Below are positions 62,164 through 64,000 of a stretch of 64,000 nucleotides of DNA, piece after piece (the first letter of the stretch is position 1; each line of letters opens with the position of its first letter). The translations under genes were made by a program, and so were the position numbers. A model generated the notes under the pieces. That model saw nothing but the letters and a program-made list of their open reading frames with translations, did no database searches and had not been told where the DNA came from. The DNA comes from Achromobacter xylosoxidans A8 (GTDB taxonomy: Bacteria > Pseudomonadota > Gammaproteobacteria > Burkholderiales > Burkholderiaceae_B): assembly GCF_000165835.1 (NCBI RefSeq), contig NC_014640.1, positions 4,464,001 through 4,528,000 on the forward strand, read 5' to 3'.

Positions 62164-63072
62164 TCAGCGTTGCGGCAGACTGGGCGGCAGCGCCGCGACA
62201 TGGCGCAGCTTATCAGGGTTGCGCACGATGTAGATGGCGGTGATCCTGCCGTCGCGCACCTCCAGCGTGGTGGACCGGGGCAGACCGTCCAGCTCGGTCG
62301 CCAGTACGCCCGGCATGCCGTTCAGCTGCGTCACCACGGCCTCCAGGAACTGGCCGCTGGGCTTGGACGACAGGCCGGCGAAGAAGCGCGCGATCTTGTC
62401 GCTGCCCAGGATGGGCCTGAACACAGCCAGCTTCTTGCCGCCGCCGTCGGCATGCAGCACCGCGTCCTCTGCCAGCAGGCTGCGCAACGCGTCCACGTCG
62501 CCCGCCCGCGACGCCTGCCAGAAGGCATCGGCGATGCGCGCGCCCTCCTGCTCCGTCACCGCGAACCGCGGACGCGCATCACGCACGCGGCTGCGCGCCC
62601 GCGCGGCCAACTGGCGGCAGGCGGCCTCGTTGCGGCCCAGCGTCGCCGCGATCTCGGCGAACGGCATGTCGAACACGTCGTGCAGCAGAAAAGCGGCCCG
62701 CTCGAGCGCCGACAGCCGCTCCAGCGCCAGCATCAGCGCCACCGACAGATCGTGCGCGATTTCCCCCGCCCCCGGCGCCTGATAGCTGGCGGCGTCGGGC
62801 AAGGGTTCCGGCAGCCATGGTCCGACGTATTCCTCGCGCCGCGCGCGCGCCGACTTCAGCTGGTCCAGGCACAGACGCGTGACCGTGCGCGACAGGAAGG
62901 CGCGCGGCGTTTCGACCTGACCGCGGTCCGCGTCGCGCCAGCGCAGCCAGGCGTCCTGCACGACGTCCTCGGCCTCTGCCCATGAACCCAGCATGCGATA
63001 GGCCAGGCCCTGCAGATGCCTGCGATGGGGCTCGAAGTCGGCAACGGCATCGGAAATGGCGGATGCGCTCAT
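62164..63072 (-). CDS. ECF41-type sigma factor with SnoaL-like C-terminal domain
   Basis: 302-aa ECF sigma factor. Sigma region 2 (YRMLGSWAEAEDVVQDAWLRW) and region 4 (LSALERAAFLLHDVFDMPFAEIA) are followed by a ~110-residue SnoaL-like domain that replaces an anti-sigma factor. The ECF41 marks WLPEP, DGGGK and NPDKL are all present. The gene follows the CMD-family gene by 12 nt, the standard ECF41 arrangement, under an ECF41-type promoter, so autoregulation is expected. Confidence 0.93.
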   Translation of the reverse strand: MSASAISDAVADFEPHRRHLQGLAYRMLGSWAEAEDVVQDAWLRWRDADRGQVETPRAFLSRTVTRLCLDQLKSARARREEYVGPWLPEPLPDAASYQAPGAGEIAHDLSVALMLALERLSALERAAFLLHDVFDMPFAEIAATLGRNEAACRQLAARARSRVRDARPRFAVTEQEGARIADAFWQASRAGDVDALRSLLAEDAVLHADGGGKKLAVFRPILGSDKIARFFAGLSSKPSGQFLEAVVTQLNGMPGVLATELDGLPRSTTLEVRDGRITAIYIVRNPDKLRHVAALPPSLPQR

Positions 63073-63084
63073 GGAGCCAGGGCC

Positions 63085-63531
63085 TCAGTGCTTGGGATGC
63101 TGCGAGCGGAACCCCACGGCGATGCGGTTCCAGCTGTTGATCATGTTGATGGCGACCGTCAGGTTGACCTGCTCTTCCTCATTGAAATGCCTGGCCATTT
63201 CGGCGTAGTCGGCGTCCGGCGCGCCGGTCTCGGGCAACCGGGTCAGCGCTTCCGTCCACGCCAGTGCGGCGCGCTCGCGTTCGCTGTACAGCGAAGACTC
63301 GCGCCAGGCGTCCAGCAGGTACAGGCGCATTTCGGTTTCGCCCTGCTTGCGGGCATCGGTCGAGTGCATGTACAGGCAGTAGGCGCAGCCGTTGATCTGC
63401 GAAGCGCGCATCTTCACCAGTTCAAGCAGGCTGTGTTCCAGGCCGCAGTTCTCGACGAAGTCGTTCAGGGCGATCATCGCCTTCATGGCCTTGGGCGAGG
63501 CGGTGTAGGCGTTCAGGCGGGCAGTGCTCAT
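63085..63531 (-). CDS. Carboxymuconolactone decarboxylase-family (AhpD-like) protein
   Basis: 148-aa AhpD/CMD-fold protein. The redox motif E-x11-C-x2-C-x3-H is seen in ELVKMRASQINGCAYCLYMH, so it is of the peroxidase-like AhpD type rather than a lactone decarboxylase. It is the usual partner gene of ECF41 sigma factors. GGAG SD. Likely role: response to oxidative or electrophile stress, unproven. Confidence 0.9.
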   Translation of the reverse strand: MSTARLNAYTASPKAMKAMIALNDFVENCGLEHSLLELVKMRASQINGCAYCLYMHSTDARKQGETEMRLYLLDAWRESSLYSERERAALAWTEALTRLPETGAPDADYAEMARHFNEEEQVNLTVAINMINSWNRIAVGFRSQHPKH

Positions 63532-63590
63532 GGGTCTTTCTCCAGCAAGGTCGGCATGCGCCGCGGAATGCAGCGCCATCACCCCCCTAG

Positions 63591-63617
63591 GACGAGATAG
63601 CCTGGCAGGATGTGACA
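63591..63617 (-). promoter_or_regulatory. ECF41-type promoter
   Basis: On the minus strand TGTCACA (63617-63611), a 16-bp spacer and CGTC (63594-63591) match the known ECF41 promoter form (TGTCACA - CGTC). It lies 60 bp upstream of the CMD-family start. Confidence 0.85.
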
Positions 63618-63646
63618 TCGTCCATCGGGAAATTTGTAAATCCGGC

Positions 63647-64000
63647 CTAGAAATCCAGCCGCCCGCGCAACTCCCCGAACGGCACCATCACATGCTCGCG
63701 ATAGGCGGGACGGGCCTGCAGGCGCTCGTACCAGGCTTGCAGATGGGGCATGGGCGGATGCGGGATATCCAGTTCGAAATAGCGGTAGAGCGTGGTGCCG
63801 GCCGGGATGTCCGCCAGTCCCAGGGACTCGCCGCACAGATAGGGCCGGTCCGCCAGCGCGCGGTCCAGCTGCCGCAGGCAGGCGTGCGTGGCCGCGACGG
63901 CGCGCTCGATGGCCGCCGTGTCGCGCTGGGCCTCCGGCGTGCGGTAATAGCCCCAGAACACGCCCGTCAGGAAAGCCGGCTGCAAGGCGGTCTGGGCCCA
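63647..64000 (-). CDS. Glutathione S-transferase, partial
   Basis: C-terminal ~117 residues of a GST, cut by the right window edge; the frame runs through to base 64000 without a start. The helical domain is recognisable: LRQLDRALADRPYLCGESLGLADIPAG (the conserved Asp of the N-capping box) and HLQAWYERLQARPAYREHV. The thioredoxin-fold N-domain, and thus the class, lies outside the window. Confidence 0.87.
   Translation of the reverse strand, partial: WAQTALQPAFLTGVFWGYYRTPEAQRDTAAIERAVAATHACLRQLDRALADRPYLCGESLGLADIPAGTTLYRYFELDIPHPPMPHLQAWYERLQARPAYREHVMVPFGELRGRLDF

Overview
This 64 kb window is a GC-rich, gene-dense chromosomal segment from a betaproteobacterium, most like the Alcaligenaceae (Achromobacter or Bordetella type). 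The pointers are four orphan Bug-type tripartite tricarboxylate (TTT) substrate-binding proteins without TctA/TctB partners, many LysR regulators each divergent from a small catabolic operon, an FNR-type regulator, an AlcR/PchR-like AraC siderophore regulator, and the homoprotocatechuate (hpa) pathway. I see no tRNA, rRNA, CRISPR array, insertion sequence or prophage. No gene-free stretch exceeds 300 bases.

Layout. (1) 1-5.5 kb: divergent hpa cluster (hpaD partial and hpaE leftward; an hpaF-hpaG1 fusion, hpaG2, hpaH and hpaI rightward) for meta-cleavage of homoprotocatechuate. (2) 5.5-11.4 kb: LysR-controlled MBL hydrolase / TTT receptor / alpha-beta hydrolase unit, a tautomerase with its LysR, and an SDR. 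(3) 11.5-16.8 kb: alr, the squalene operon hpnCDE, crcB (fluoride channel) and hdeD. (4) 16.9-21.4 kb: a Fur-box-headed operon of PepSY membrane protein, DUF2271, DUF4198, ApbE and membrane-anchored diflavin reductase, read here as a flavinylated periplasmic ferric(-siderophore) reductase system. (5) 21.4-28.3 kb: D-aminoacylase plus TTT receptor with LysR, an SRPBCC protein, and a Tm-1-like / PEP-hydrolase-like pair with TetR.

(6) 28.4-32.8 kb: GntR-linked operon (DUF1932-type dehydrogenase, TTT receptor, RraA-like aldolase, D-2-hydroxyacid dehydrogenase) for an unknown hydroxy/oxo acid. (7) 33-42.6 kb: IclR-linked operon joining a sulfatase/phosphonate-monoesterase-like enzyme and a TTT receptor to a two-subunit hydroquinone dioxygenase, a semialdehyde dehydrogenase, hydroxyquinol 1,2-dioxygenase and a Rieske protein, followed by an SQR-like flavoprotein with DUF1641. 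(8) 42.7-54.6 kb: clpB with a heat-shock-type promoter, gamma-glutamylcyclotransferase, fnr, a secreted hydrolase, a KgtP-like permease, a leaderless-looking arsR/AHSA1/DUF899 group, ferredoxin, nudF, and a quinone reductase with LysR. (9) 54.7-60.8 kb: Hsp70-like ATPase, then a siderophore uptake cluster (MFS importer, cupin, TonB receptor, AraC) with a perfect Fur box and a 21-bp tandem repeat. (10) 60.9-64 kb: small proteins, an isochorismatase, an ECF41 sigma factor with its CMD-family partner and a matching promoter, and a truncated GST.

The two strongest candidates for little-described biology are the flavinylated ferric-reductase operon (16.9-21.4 kb) and the ester-hydrolase-to-hydroquinone operon (33-41 kb). 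Functions rest on sequence reading and remembered family features. No database search was run.
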